From assembly GCA_024637395.1 (NCBI GenBank), contig JAGXFG010000004.1, positions 1 through 64,000 of the forward strand: a stretch of 64,000 nucleotides of DNA, read 5' to 3'. The translations under genes and the position numbers were made by a program. Shown here one piece after another: positions 26,801 through 35,286 of this stretch. Source of the DNA: Burkholderiaceae bacterium (GTDB lineage: Bacteria; Pseudomonadota; Gammaproteobacteria; Burkholderiales; Burkholderiaceae_E). The notes under the pieces were generated by a model. That model made no database searches. It saw only the letters and a program-made list of their open reading frames with translations, and was not told the DNA's origin. The first letter of the stretch is position 1. Every line of letters begins with the position of its first letter.

Positions 26801-27848
26801 AGAGGTTGGAGACCGTGAAGCCGACCAGGCCGAACTTGGGCTTGGCGCCGCGACCGGTTGCACCCTCATCGCGCAGTTCCCCGCCCGATCCGGTAGCCGC
26901 GCCGGCGAACGGGGCGATCGCGCTCGGGTGGTTGTGGGTCTCGACCTTGAGGACGCTGTGGGTAAGCCAGGGCACAGCGGCGTAACTGCCGACCTGCGAT
27001 TGCGGGTGCGGGAAGACCCGGGTCGCGACCCGGCCCTCGAGCACCGCTGCGTTGTCCGAGTAGGCCACAATGGTATGGGCCGGACTGGCCGCATGGGTGG
27101 CGCGGATCATCCCGAACAGCGTGCTCGCGGCGGGCACCCCGTCGAGCACCCATTCGGCGTTGAAAATCTTGTGGCGGCAGTGCTCGGAATTGGCCTGCGC
27201 GAACATCATCAGTTCGACATCGGTCGGGTCGCGCTGCGCGGCACCGAAGGCCTGCATCAGGTAATCGATCTCGTCATCCGAGAGCGCCAGTCCCAACGCG
27301 ACGTTGGCCTCTGCAAGGGCAGCGCGCCCGCGCTCACCCACCGCGATCCGCTGCAGCGGCTTGCCCGGCAGCGAAGCGAAAACCTGCTGCGGATCGGGGG
27401 CGTCGAACAGGACCGATTCGGTCATCCGGTCGTGCAACGGTTGGGCCACCCGGCGCAGCTGAGTCGCCTCCAGTGGCGCTGACGGCGCGCCGCTCTCGGC
27501 TACCGCCAGGCTGTAAAGGATGCCGCGCTCGATGCGGCGGATCGAATCGAATCCGCAGCTATGCGCGATGTCGGTGGCCTTGCTCGCCCATGGGGAAATC
27601 GTGCCCAGCCGCGGCAGGACGTAGACGGCGTCGCGTGCCGACCCGGGTTGGTTCGGATGGGCCGCCAGCAGTGCTTGCAGCCGCTCGCTCGCCAGCAGGT
27701 CGAGAGCGCTGTCCGACCAGACCAGGTAGAAGAAACTGGCTGCCAGCCCGCTGACCGCAGGCTCTAGCGCCTTGACCTGGGTACGCAGCCGCGCCAGCCT
27801 GAATTCCGAGAGCGCCGTCGCGCCAGAAAGTGTGAGAAACGCGGACAT
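23844..27848 (-). CDS. purL: Phosphoribosylformylglycinamidine synthase
   Basis: The 1334-residue single-chain FGAM synthase performs step four of purine synthesis, using ATP and glutamine to make FGAM. Visible parts are the N-terminal PurS-like region, the duplicated AIRS-type synthetase domains (ETHNHPSAIAPF, GGAASSMGAG, SIHDVGAGGL, KDSLSM, HDRSDGG), and the C-terminal glutaminase. The glutaminase nucleophile cysteine is in GVCNGCQML near residue 1178, with catalytic H/E in SHGEGR and MPHPER. Length is slightly above E. coli PurL (1295). No ribosome site is evident before the ATG. Confidence 0.97.
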   Translation of the reverse strand: MSAFLTLSGATALSEFRLARLRTQVKALEPAVSGLAASFFYLVWSDSALDLLASERLQALLAAHPNQPGSARDAVYVLPRLGTISPWASKATDIAHSCGFDSIRRIERGILYSLAVAESGAPSAPLEATQLRRVAQPLHDRMTESVLFDAPDPQQVFASLPGKPLQRIAVGERGRAALAEANVALGLALSDDEIDYLMQAFGAAQRDPTDVELMMFAQANSEHCRHKIFNAEWVLDGVPAASTLFGMIRATHAASPAHTIVAYSDNAAVLEGRVATRVFPHPQSQVGSYAAVPWLTHSVLKVETHNHPSAIAPFAGAATGSGGELRDEGATGRGAKPKFGLVGFTVSNLCLPGAVRPWENSQDVTAATAGESMAAPYGVPERIATPLQIMIEAPIGAASFNNEFGRPNLLGYFRSYEQNVAGLVRGYHKPIMIAGGVGNIDDRHTHKNDLPVGTLLIHLGGPGMRIGLGGGAASSMGAGTNTAALDFDSVQRGNPEMERRAQEVLNRCWEQGEDNPILSIHDVGAGGLSNAFPELVDGAGRAARFELRRIPLEESGMSAAEIWCNESQERYVLALAPASLEDFSALCRRERCPFAVIGTVSDDGRLVLADDDGSNPVDMEMEVLLGKPPRLLCVAQRRQRALPGIDCNRLDLDTIAQRVLQLPSVASKSFLITIGDRTVGGLSARDQMVGPWQVPVADCAIGLMDFEGYAGEALAMGERTPLAVIDAAAASRMAIAEAITNIAAAPIAALGRIRLSANWMAAAGEPGDDADLHDGVAAASELAIALGIGIPVGKDSLSMRTLWEEAAVPAGNSKPAPLQVKKVVAPTSLIVTAFAPVADARAALTPQLLTGEESVLLVIDLGAGRRRLGGSALAQVSGQIGDLAPDCDDPQLLARFFAALQRLRSQGLLLAYHDRSDGGLFATVCEMAFAGHCGVQIDLDPLVAGATGPLSSAAPHEQMVAALFAEELGAVVQVRAAQLDLVLAELAADGLAEVAHLLGNLRTDDRIEFRQGGHLVYGAERASLQRLWSETSYRIAALRDDPECAREEFAASARDGDPGLSVALSFDPGEDVAAPMINVGARPRVAILREQGVNSQTEMAAAFIRAGFEACDIHMSDLLDGRRDLAGFRGLVACGGFSYGDVLGAGSGWAKTVLFHDGLAEAFARFFAQRDTFTLGVCNGCQMLAQLKAIIPGAQGWPSFERNRSEQFEARLAMVEVLDSPSILLRGMAGSRMPIAVSHGEGRVVFDGEAGLKSGRATLRFVANDGAVASSYPANPNGSPGGLTGFTSDDGRATILMPHPERVFRSVQMSWQPADSGEDSGWMRLFRNARTWVG

Positions 27849-28064
27849 GGCAAAACCCGGGGCCGGAGGGCGCGATTATACCCGTCGCCCCTTGCCCCAT
27901 CGCTGCCCCGCAAGGCCGTGTTGCCCGCCAGGGTCAGTCGCGGCGACAGCCGCCGCCACCGCCGCGGCGGCGCCACTCAGGAGGGGACTCCGAAGCCGCC
28001 TCAGACCCGCTGTGTGGCGCTCCAGATTGTCGGGGGATCACACCAGGATCCATTGCTGTCGCGA

Positions 28065-29381
28065 TCAGGATGTCCCAATCATCAGGTCGGGCAGGATTGT
28101 CACGATGCGCGGAAAGATCGTGATCAACGTCACCGCCAGGCATAGCAACAGGAAGAAGGGAAATGTCGCGCGCGTAACCTGCCAGATGTCCCGCCCGGTG
28201 AGCCCTTGGAGCACGAACAGATTGAAGCCCACCGGCGGGGTGATTTGGGCCATTTCGATGACCATCACCATATATACGCCGAACCACAGGAGGTCGATGC
28301 CAGCTGCCTGGACCATCGGCAGGATCACGGCACTGGTCAATACCAGGATGGAGATGCCTTCCAGAAAGAAGCCCAGGATGATGAAGAATACGGCGAGCAC
28401 TGCCAGCAGCATATAGTGCGACAAGCCGATGCTCTGCACCAAACCGGCCAGTACCTGCGGCACGTTTAGGAAGGCGACGGCAATCGAGAGCACCGCCGCG
28501 CGCGAGATAATGAACGCGATCATGCAGGAAACCTTGGTGGCCGAAAGCAGACTATCGGCCAAGCTCACCCACGACAACGTGCGACTCTTTGCGGCCAGAC
28601 CGAGTGCGCCAATGACGCCCATTGTGGCCGCTTCCGTCGGTGTGGCCAGACCGCCATAGATCGACCCGACCACAACGCCGATCAGCAGCAACACGGGCAG
28701 CAATTCCCGGGAATTCCATAGCTTCTGCTGGAACGACATCGGTCGGTCACGCGGTGGCACCTTGGCTGGGTTCAAGCTAGCCCAGATGGCCGTATAGGTC
28801 ATGAATAGCGCGATCACCAGCACTCCAGGAAGAACGCCGGCGATGAACAGCTTAGCGACCGACACCTGTGCCAGTACGCCATATACGATCATGACGATGG
28901 AGGGCGGAATCAGGAGCCCGAGCGTTCCCGAACCGGCCAGAGTGCCGATCATCATGTTCTCGTCGTAGCCGCGCTTCTGCAATTCAGGCAGGCTCATTCG
29001 GCCGATTGTGGCGCAGGTCACCGCGGAAGATCCCGTCACTCCGGCCATGATGCCGCAACCCAGCACATTCACATGCAGCAGGCGCCCGGGAAGCCAGCTC
29101 ACCCAGGGCCCCAACCCTTTGAACATGCTCTCCGACAGCCGTGTCCGGAACAGGATCTCACCCATCCAGACGAAGAGCGGCAAGGCGGTCAAGGCCCAGC
29201 TCCAGCTGGCATCCCACATGGTCGAAATGACGAGCGAGCCCACCGGCACGTCAGAAAAAAGGGCAAGTCCCACAATGCCTACACCGCTCAGCGAAACGGC
29301 GATCCAGATTCCGGAGCCGAGGAACAAGAGCAACGAGGCCAACAGAACAGCCAGCGCAACCAAGATCATCGACTGGTCCAT
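28065..29381 (-). CDS. dctM: TRAP transporter large permease (DctM type)
   Basis: The 438-residue protein has about 12 membrane helices and forms the sodium-driven transport channel of a TRAP system. Typical segments are FVWMGEILFRTRLSESMFKG, GCGIMAGVTGSSAVTCATIG, LIPPSIVMIVYG, and ITPPVGFNLFVLQGLTG near the C-terminus. It is the last gene of a leftward dctP-dctQ-dctM set. The 216-bp gap to purL contains no gene. A 59-codon remnant of another dctM lies on the opposite strand at 36652. Confidence 0.95.
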   Translation of the reverse strand: MDQSMILVALAVLLASLLLFLGSGIWIAVSLSGVGIVGLALFSDVPVGSLVISTMWDASWSWALTALPLFVWMGEILFRTRLSESMFKGLGPWVSWLPGRLLHVNVLGCGIMAGVTGSSAVTCATIGRMSLPELQKRGYDENMMIGTLAGSGTLGLLIPPSIVMIVYGVLAQVSVAKLFIAGVLPGVLVIALFMTYTAIWASLNPAKVPPRDRPMSFQQKLWNSRELLPVLLLIGVVVGSIYGGLATPTEAATMGVIGALGLAAKSRTLSWVSLADSLLSATKVSCMIAFIISRAAVLSIAVAFLNVPQVLAGLVQSIGLSHYMLLAVLAVFFIILGFFLEGISILVLTSAVILPMVQAAGIDLLWFGVYMVMVIEMAQITPPVGFNLFVLQGLTGRDIWQVTRATFPFFLLLCLAVTLITIFPRIVTILPDLMIGTS

Positions 29382-29408
29382 GCTTTACCCTGGTCAGATG
29401 ATGCGCTG

Positions 29409-29915
29409 CTATTCCAACGCACCGCGTGAATTGGCCTCGTAGCTCGGGGTCTGGCCGCGAGCGACGCAGAGCAGATCGTCCACAAGAGCCACGGTCATGA
29501 TGATCAGACCCAGAACCATGCCGGTCTGTGGAATCCAGAACGGGGCAGCCAGGAGCCCGGGGCTGATGTCGCCGAACGTATATGTTTGCCAGACGAACAA
29601 GGCTGCGCTCACCGACAGGAACCCCGTCACACTCGCCGCCGCAGCGCAGCACCACAGCTCAAAGGCCCTGCGGCTCTTGCCGGTGAAGCGGATGACCAGC
29701 ATGTTCACGCGGATATGGCCCCCCCCGCGCAAGGTATAGCCCAAGCCAAGAAACGACGAAGCCGCCAGGCAAAAACCCGCCAGCTCCGTCGAATCGACGA
29801 TCTTGCCGAAGAACCGGCCCACGATCTGCGCGAGAATGCTCACCCCGATCGCCAGCAGGAAGAAGGCCGCCAAAGCTCCGCTGAACCGGTACAAGCCGTC
29901 CAGAAACCTGCGCAA
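29409..29915 (-). CDS. dctQ: TRAP transporter small permease (DctQ type)
   Basis: The 168-residue protein has four predicted helices and the DctQ features GRFFGKIVDSTELAGFCLAA and LGLGYTLRGGGHIRVNML, the latter matching the family's RxGxHIRV motif. It couples the binding protein to the large permease. The start is a TTG at 29915 preceded by a GGAGAG site 9 nt away; no ATG fits the N-terminus better. It lies 27 bp before dctM. Confidence 0.9.
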   Translation of the reverse strand: MRRFLDGLYRFSGALAAFFLLAIGVSILAQIVGRFFGKIVDSTELAGFCLAASSFLGLGYTLRGGGHIRVNMLVIRFTGKSRRAFELWCCAAAASVTGFLSVSAALFVWQTYTFGDISPGLLAAPFWIPQTGMVLGLIIMTVALVDDLLCVARGQTPSYEANSRGALE

Positions 29916-29964
29916 GATGACTCTCTCCTCAGAAAAGCCGGAAAGACCGATTAGGAGGCGGCCT

Positions 29965-30960
29965 TCACTTCGGCGCGACCTGGCTCCTGGCCTTCAGGTA
30001 GTTGTCCAGAACCTTCTGCTCGGCGGGTAACGCAGACTGCCGCCATTCGGCAATCATGGTCTCGCCCACCTTCTTCAGTTCGGCCTGGATCGCGGGCGAA
30101 GCATCCTCCACCACCATGCCCTTACTGCGCAGTACATCGACCTTGTCGCTATTGGCCTTCTTGCTCATTTCCCGGCCGCGCGCGGTAGCATGTTCGCCAG
30201 CCTCAATCACGATCTGCTGCACATCCTTGTCCAGCCGACTCAGTGCGGCCTGATTGACGATGATCGCGTTCTTGTTGTGCATGCTACCGGTGTACGTGAA
30301 GTACTTGGTGTTCTCCCACGCTTGCACGTCGGTCCCGGTCTGGGCACTGGTGAACAACGCCTCGATCATGCCGGTGGCGAACGCCTGTGATATCTCCGCA
30401 AATGGCAGGATCGTGCTCTGGAATCCAAGCATATCGCCCATCTTTTGGGTGGGCGCCGAGTAGATGCGCAGGCGCTGGCCCTTGAAGTCGGCCACGGTCT
30501 TCACCGGCGCCTTGGTGTAGAACCCTTGGCCCGGCCAAGGCACGTAGGCCAGGACGCGCATGCCGTTCTTGCCGAACAACTCGGCGAAATACGGCTTCTG
30601 GGCCTGCGTCAGGAGCGCTTCTTCCTCGTAGTTCGACGCGATGTTGGGCAGGGCGTCCAGGATGTACATCTGACCCTCGTTGCCGTAGACGCCCAGGCGG
30701 ATCTCGCCAATCGGCACCTGCCCCGACTGGACCGCGCGCTTGATGGCGTCATGCTTGATGAGGGTGTCATTGGAGCGGAGATCGATCTTCAGCCGACCTT
30801 GGCTCTTGGTTTCCACTTCCTTGATGAACTCACGAATGTTCTGAGTAAAGAAGTTGCTCTCGGGGTAACCCGATGCCATGGTCCAGGTCGTGGCTGCGGT
30901 GGCAGTCGATGCTGCCGTCACGCACAAGGCCAACGCGGTAAACAGATGACGAGGTTTCAT
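29965..30960 (-). CDS. dctP: TRAP transporter solute-binding protein (DctP type)
   Basis: The 331-residue periplasmic protein has a Sec signal (residues 1-22). DctP hallmarks are visible: SGYPESNFFTQNIREF, GQVPIGEIRLG, VKTVADFKGQRLRIYSAP (which carries the ligand carboxylate-binding arginine) and LFTSAQTGTDVQAWE. Ligands of this family are usually organic acids. Divergent hyuA-hyuB and an aminotransferase suggest an N-containing acid such as a hydantoin, oxoproline-like or carbamoyl compound; this is inference. Confidence 0.93.
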   Translation of the reverse strand: MKPRHLFTALALCVTAASTATAATTWTMASGYPESNFFTQNIREFIKEVETKSQGRLKIDLRSNDTLIKHDAIKRAVQSGQVPIGEIRLGVYGNEGQMYILDALPNIASNYEEEALLTQAQKPYFAELFGKNGMRVLAYVPWPGQGFYTKAPVKTVADFKGQRLRIYSAPTQKMGDMLGFQSTILPFAEISQAFATGMIEALFTSAQTGTDVQAWENTKYFTYTGSMHNKNAIIVNQAALSRLDKDVQQIVIEAGEHATARGREMSKKANSDKVDVLRSKGMVVEDASPAIQAELKKVGETMIAEWRQSALPAEQKVLDNYLKARSQVAPK

Positions 30961-31465
30961 GCTGGTCTCCTAGATAAGTGGCCCGATCTGTCTGAATATT
31001 CAATCGGATTTGATCAGCGGGCTAGCGGCAGTCTAGCATTGATATCAGCGCTATATACCCATACAGCCCAGCTTCACAGGCAGCTGTAATCGTGTCCTGA
31101 GTCGTCGAACTCTGCGCTATGGAGCAGAGCTTTCGGCGCCCCGCATGGAATAACGCGAGGAATCAAACAATAATATAAACTGCGATCACCCTGCTCGTCA
31201 TCCGCGCGCATAGTGGTAGGTTAGACGTCGCCCTTGGCAGGGCGGATAACCGGCAGACCGCCACCGTCGCACCAGTGGGTGCGGTGCGCGGTCCCGCTGG
31301 TAGATGCGACTGGATCCAATGGGGTTGGGATGCCCGGGCCAGTTGGGTTTGGTGGGTGCAGGTGATCAATCTTCGGGGCGAAAGAGCAGCGCGGCATGTT
31401 GCCCGAACCCCGGGGCCCGCCGGCAAAGGATGGCGGGCAGGGGCGGGAAAACTGGGCAACGGAGA
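30961..31465. other. Divergent dctP-hyuA control region
   Basis: About 505 bp separate the divergent TRAP and hydantoinase operons. The dctP-proximal 200 bp are A/T-rich and probably hold both promoters. The hyuA-proximal part is G/C-rich without a recognisable protein or RNA structure. No regulator gene is present, so control must come from elsewhere. Confidence 0.45.
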
Positions 31466-33586
31466 ATGCGCGTGAATGGCACAGAACAGCAGGTACGGGT
31501 AGGGGTCGATATCGGGGGCACCTTTACCGACATTGCCCTGGAGTTGGGCAGCAGTCTCTATTCCGCCAAAGTCTTGACCGACTACACGGCTCCCGAGCGC
31601 GCGATTTTGGCGGGCCTGCAGCAGGTTCTTGACCAAGCCGGGTTAGCCCATGGCGATATCGCGGTCATTATTCATGGAACCACACTGGCGACCAATGCGC
31701 TCATCGAGCGCAGCGGGGCGCGTACGGCGCTGATCACGACCGAAGGATTCCGAGACGTGATCGAGATGCGGTCGGAAAACCGTTTTGAACAGTACGACCT
31801 GAACATAGCGTTACCGCAGGCCCTCGTGGATCGCTGCGACCGCTACGTACTGCGCGAACGCATGGGCGCCCAGGGGCAGGTGCTGGTGGCGCTACGCCAG
31901 GTCGACATCGACGCACTTGTTGATGTCATTCGCCAAGGCGGGTATGAAAGCGTAGCGGTCGGCTTCCTGCACAGCTACATGAATGCGGCGCATGAAGTGA
32001 TGGTGCGTGACGCGCTGACCAGCGCGCTGCCAAATCTATCGGTTTCGATTTCGGCAGAAGTCTCCCCACAGATGCGCGAATACGAACGCTTCAATACGGT
32101 GTGCGCAAACGCCTATGTGAAGCCTCTCATGAAATCCTGCCTCGATCGGCTGGTGACGGCCTTGCAGCAGTCAGGGTGCCATTGTCCGCTGTTCATGATG
32201 CATTCTGGCGGCGGCATAATCTCGGTGGAAACCGCTGCCGAATTCCCGGTGCGGTTGGTGGAATCGGGCCCTGCGGGCGGCGCGATCTTCGCGGCGAACG
32301 TTGCCGAACGACATGGCCTGGAATCGGTGATGTCTTTCGACATGGGCGGCACGACCGCCAAAATTTGCCTGATCCAGAACTACGCGCCAAAGACGACCAA
32401 GACTTTCGAGGTCGCGCGGACCTATCGGTTCAAGAAGGGCAGTGGCATGCCCATTTCTGTACCGGTAGTGGAAATGGTGGAGATCGGCGCTGGTGGGGGC
32501 TCGATAGCAAGCATCGATTCCTTGCACCAGATTCGCGTGGGGCCACGCAGCGCCGGATCCGAGCCAGGCCCGGCCTGCTACCAGCGCGGTGGCGAAGAGC
32601 CAACGGTGACCGATGCGGATCTGATTCTGGGTGCTCTGGACCCGGACTACTTCGCGGGCGGTGCCATGACCCTTTCGCGCGAGAATGCTGAAACGGCGAT
32701 TCGTTCCCGCGTCGGCGACCCCTTGTCGCTGGATGCGGAAATCGCCGCCTATGGCGTAGTCGAGGTCGTGGACGAGAATATGTCCAACGCCGGCCGCGTC
32801 CACGCGGTGGAAAGCGGCTTCGACATCAGTGATTTCACCATGGTCACCTTTGGCGGGGCGGGACCCGTGCATGCCGGTCGGCTCTGTGAGAAGCTGGGGG
32901 TGACCCGATTCATCGTCCCTCAGGGTGCCGGCGTGGGTTCGGCCATTGGCTTCCTGCGCGCACCGTTCAGCTTTGAAGCTGCACGCAGTGGCTACCAGCG
33001 CCTGAGTCGCTTTGACGCGGGAGCACTAAACCGCCTGGTGCGCGGATTGACCGAAGAGGCGATCGCTTTCGCGCGGCAGGGGATTTCCGCAGGCGATCCG
33101 ATGACCGAGCGTGTCGCCTATATGCGCTACGTCGGGCAGGGATGGGAGATCCCCGTCGCTATTCCCGATCACGACGAATACCAACCCGAAGACGTCGCCC
33201 TCTTCAAGGATCTATTCGTGCAGGCCTACACGCGCTTCTTCGGTCGTCCAATCGAAAGACTGGACATTGAGATCGTCAGCTGGTCCATCAAGGCCAGTAC
33301 GGCCCGCGTCCCCGTATCTCGCGCAGCTGCGCCGCAAGCCAGAACACCCGCTCCGGTGCGCGGGCAGCGCAGGTTGTTTGATCCGAAGCGAGGCACCTTT
33401 GTGCAAGCCCAAGTCTGCCATCGCGAGGATCTCGTGCCGGGGGCGTTTGTGGCCGGGCCGGCGGTGGTGGTCGAACGCGAAACCGCGACCGTGATTTCTG
33501 CGGAATTCGAGGCGGTGGTGCAGGAAGACCTGTCCCTCCTGGTGTCCTTGCGGGACAACGCGCACGCCATTGTGAGCAAGAAATGA
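31466..33586 (+). CDS. hyuA: Hydantoinase/oxoprolinase family protein, HyuA
   Basis: The 706-residue ATP-dependent amidohydrolase subunit carries the actin-like ATPase motif GVDIGGTFTDIALELG near the N-terminus. Further motifs are HGTTLATNALIERSGA, FNTVCANAYVKPLM, SFDMGGTTAKICL, GAGGGSIASID and GPRSAGSEPGPACY. With HyuB it opens hydantoins, N-methylhydantoins or 5-oxoproline at the cost of ATP. ATG 31466 is only 2 nt from GGAG; GTG 31472, two codons on, has the better spacing and may be the real start. It overlaps hyuB by 4 bp. Confidence 0.93.
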   Translation: MRVNGTEQQVRVGVDIGGTFTDIALELGSSLYSAKVLTDYTAPERAILAGLQQVLDQAGLAHGDIAVIIHGTTLATNALIERSGARTALITTEGFRDVIEMRSENRFEQYDLNIALPQALVDRCDRYVLRERMGAQGQVLVALRQVDIDALVDVIRQGGYESVAVGFLHSYMNAAHEVMVRDALTSALPNLSVSISAEVSPQMREYERFNTVCANAYVKPLMKSCLDRLVTALQQSGCHCPLFMMHSGGGIISVETAAEFPVRLVESGPAGGAIFAANVAERHGLESVMSFDMGGTTAKICLIQNYAPKTTKTFEVARTYRFKKGSGMPISVPVVEMVEIGAGGGSIASIDSLHQIRVGPRSAGSEPGPACYQRGGEEPTVTDADLILGALDPDYFAGGAMTLSRENAETAIRSRVGDPLSLDAEIAAYGVVEVVDENMSNAGRVHAVESGFDISDFTMVTFGGAGPVHAGRLCEKLGVTRFIVPQGAGVGSAIGFLRAPFSFEAARSGYQRLSRFDAGALNRLVRGLTEEAIAFARQGISAGDPMTERVAYMRYVGQGWEIPVAIPDHDEYQPEDVALFKDLFVQAYTRFFGRPIERLDIEIVSWSIKASTARVPVSRAAAPQARTPAPVRGQRRLFDPKRGTFVQAQVCHREDLVPGAFVAGPAVVVERETATVISAEFEAVVQEDLSLLVSLRDNAHAIVSKK

Positions 33587-35265
33587 CGAATCCGATCGCT
33601 AACATTCACATGCAGGTCATGTGGAACCGCCTGATCTCCGTGGTCGAAGAACAGGCTTTGACCCTGGTACGGACCGCCTTTAGCACCAGCGTGCGGGAAG
33701 CAGGCGACCTTTCTGCAGGGGTGTTTGACCGCGCTGGACGCATGCTGGCGCAGGCGGTTACCGGCACGCCCGGTCACGTGAATGCCATGGCCGAAGCGGT
33801 TGGACATTTCATCCGCGATATCGGTGAGGCCCGTATTTTCGAAGGCGACGTCTACATTACGAACGACCCTTGGAAGGGCACTGGACACCTGCACGACATC
33901 ACCGTGGTCACCCCTTCGTTCTGCGCCGGAGAGCTGATCGGATATTTCGCCTGCACCGCGCATGTGGTCGACATCGGTGGCCGCGGTTTCGGGCCTGGCG
34001 GACGGGAAGTCTACGAAGAGGGTCTGTTTATTCCGATCATGAAATTCGCCGAACGCGGCGAGGTCAATCAAGATCTGGTCAACATCGTCGCCAACAACGT
34101 TCGGGAGGCGGATCAGGTGGTGGGCGATATCTACTCGCTGGCCGCATGTAACGAAACGGGGCAGCAGCGCCTGATGACCATGCTGGACGAGTTTGACCTA
34201 GCCGATCTGGAAGAACTGGGCACCTTCATCCTTGAACACAGCCGGCGCGCAACGCTGGAAAGAATCGCGGCGCTGCCCAAAGGTGTCTACGAGAACAGTA
34301 TGGAACTGGACGGCTACGACGTGCCGGTAAAGCTGGTGGTGAAGCTTTGCATCGACGAAAACGGCATCCTGGCTGATTTCGCGGGAACCACGGGCTGCAG
34401 CAGCTATGGCATCAACGTTCCCGTCATCTATACCAAGGCCTACTCCGGCTACGGATTGAAGTGCGCGATCGCCCCTGAGATCCCCAACAATGCGGGGTCC
34501 CTTGCGCCGTTTGACGTATCGGCGCCGCCCGGCTGCATCCTGAACGCGCTGCGTCCCAGCCCGGTAGCCGTACGTCACGTGCTCGGCCACTTCGTGCCTG
34601 ACTTGGTGCTTGGCGCGCTGCACGGCTCTCTCCCTGAGCAGATTCCAGCCGAAGGTGCCGGCGCGACCTGGAACATTCATATCAGCGCACGCGCGCGTTC
34701 CGATGCAAGGCCAGACGTCGAGCGCAAGTCGAGCGAGATACTCATGTTCAACAGTGGCGGCGGAGGGGCTCGTCCCGGTCTGGACGGCCTGCACGCTACG
34801 GCCTTTCCAAGCGGAGTGCGCACCATGCCGGTGGAGGCTACCGAACAGGTGGGTCCGATCGTCGTCTGGCGCAAGGAATTACGTCCGGACTCCGGCGGCG
34901 CAGGCTGCATGCGCGGTGGACTGGGTCAGGTGGTCGAGATTGCCGCAGCCGAGGGCTACCAGATTCACTTCAACGCCATGTTCGACCGTACGCGTTTTGC
35001 GGCGCGTGGACGCAATGGAGGTGGCGAAGGCCAGGCCGGCACCGTCGCGCTGGACGACGGCACCGTCTTGCGCGGCAAGGGCTCGCGCATCGAAGTACCG
35101 GTGGGCCGCAGCGTGGTGCTGAGTCTGCCCGGCGGGGGGGGCCATGGCGCGCCAGCCGCGCGTAGTCCGCAGGCGGTGGCAAGCGATGTGAAGAATGGCT
35201 ACGTGTCGGCGGAGCGTGCTCGCGACGACTACGGCTATGTGTCGCACGTCAAGCCGGCAAACTAA
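33583..35265 (+). CDS. hyuB: Hydantoinase B / oxoprolinase family protein, HyuB
   Basis: The 560-residue subunit shows the HyuB signatures VEEQALTLVRTAFSTSVREA, NDPWKGTGHLHDITVV, GRGFGPGGREVYEEGL, NSGGGGARPGLDG and the C-terminal SLPGGGGHGAP. It forms the ATP-dependent lactamase complex with HyuA, to which it is coupled by ATGA overlap. An aminotransferase follows 21 bp later. The true substrate cannot be read from either subunit. Confidence 0.93.
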   Translation: MTNPIANIHMQVMWNRLISVVEEQALTLVRTAFSTSVREAGDLSAGVFDRAGRMLAQAVTGTPGHVNAMAEAVGHFIRDIGEARIFEGDVYITNDPWKGTGHLHDITVVTPSFCAGELIGYFACTAHVVDIGGRGFGPGGREVYEEGLFIPIMKFAERGEVNQDLVNIVANNVREADQVVGDIYSLAACNETGQQRLMTMLDEFDLADLEELGTFILEHSRRATLERIAALPKGVYENSMELDGYDVPVKLVVKLCIDENGILADFAGTTGCSSYGINVPVIYTKAYSGYGLKCAIAPEIPNNAGSLAPFDVSAPPGCILNALRPSPVAVRHVLGHFVPDLVLGALHGSLPEQIPAEGAGATWNIHISARARSDARPDVERKSSEILMFNSGGGGARPGLDGLHATAFPSGVRTMPVEATEQVGPIVVWRKELRPDSGGAGCMRGGLGQVVEIAAAEGYQIHFNAMFDRTRFAARGRNGGGEGQAGTVALDDGTVLRGKGSRIEVPVGRSVVLSLPGGGGHGAPAARSPQAVASDVKNGYVSAERARDDYGYVSHVKPAN

Positions 35266-35286
35266 CCTAAGCGAAGAGGCAACGAT

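Noticed and set aside
24975-27482. 835-codon open frame antisense to purL
   Set aside because: Mirror of purL codon bias; no ribosome site or domain.
27849-28064. Gly/Arg-rich C-terminal-like peptide between purL and dctM (minus strand)
   Set aside because: It is only the continuation of an antisense-type frame with no start or family; not supportable as a gene remnant.
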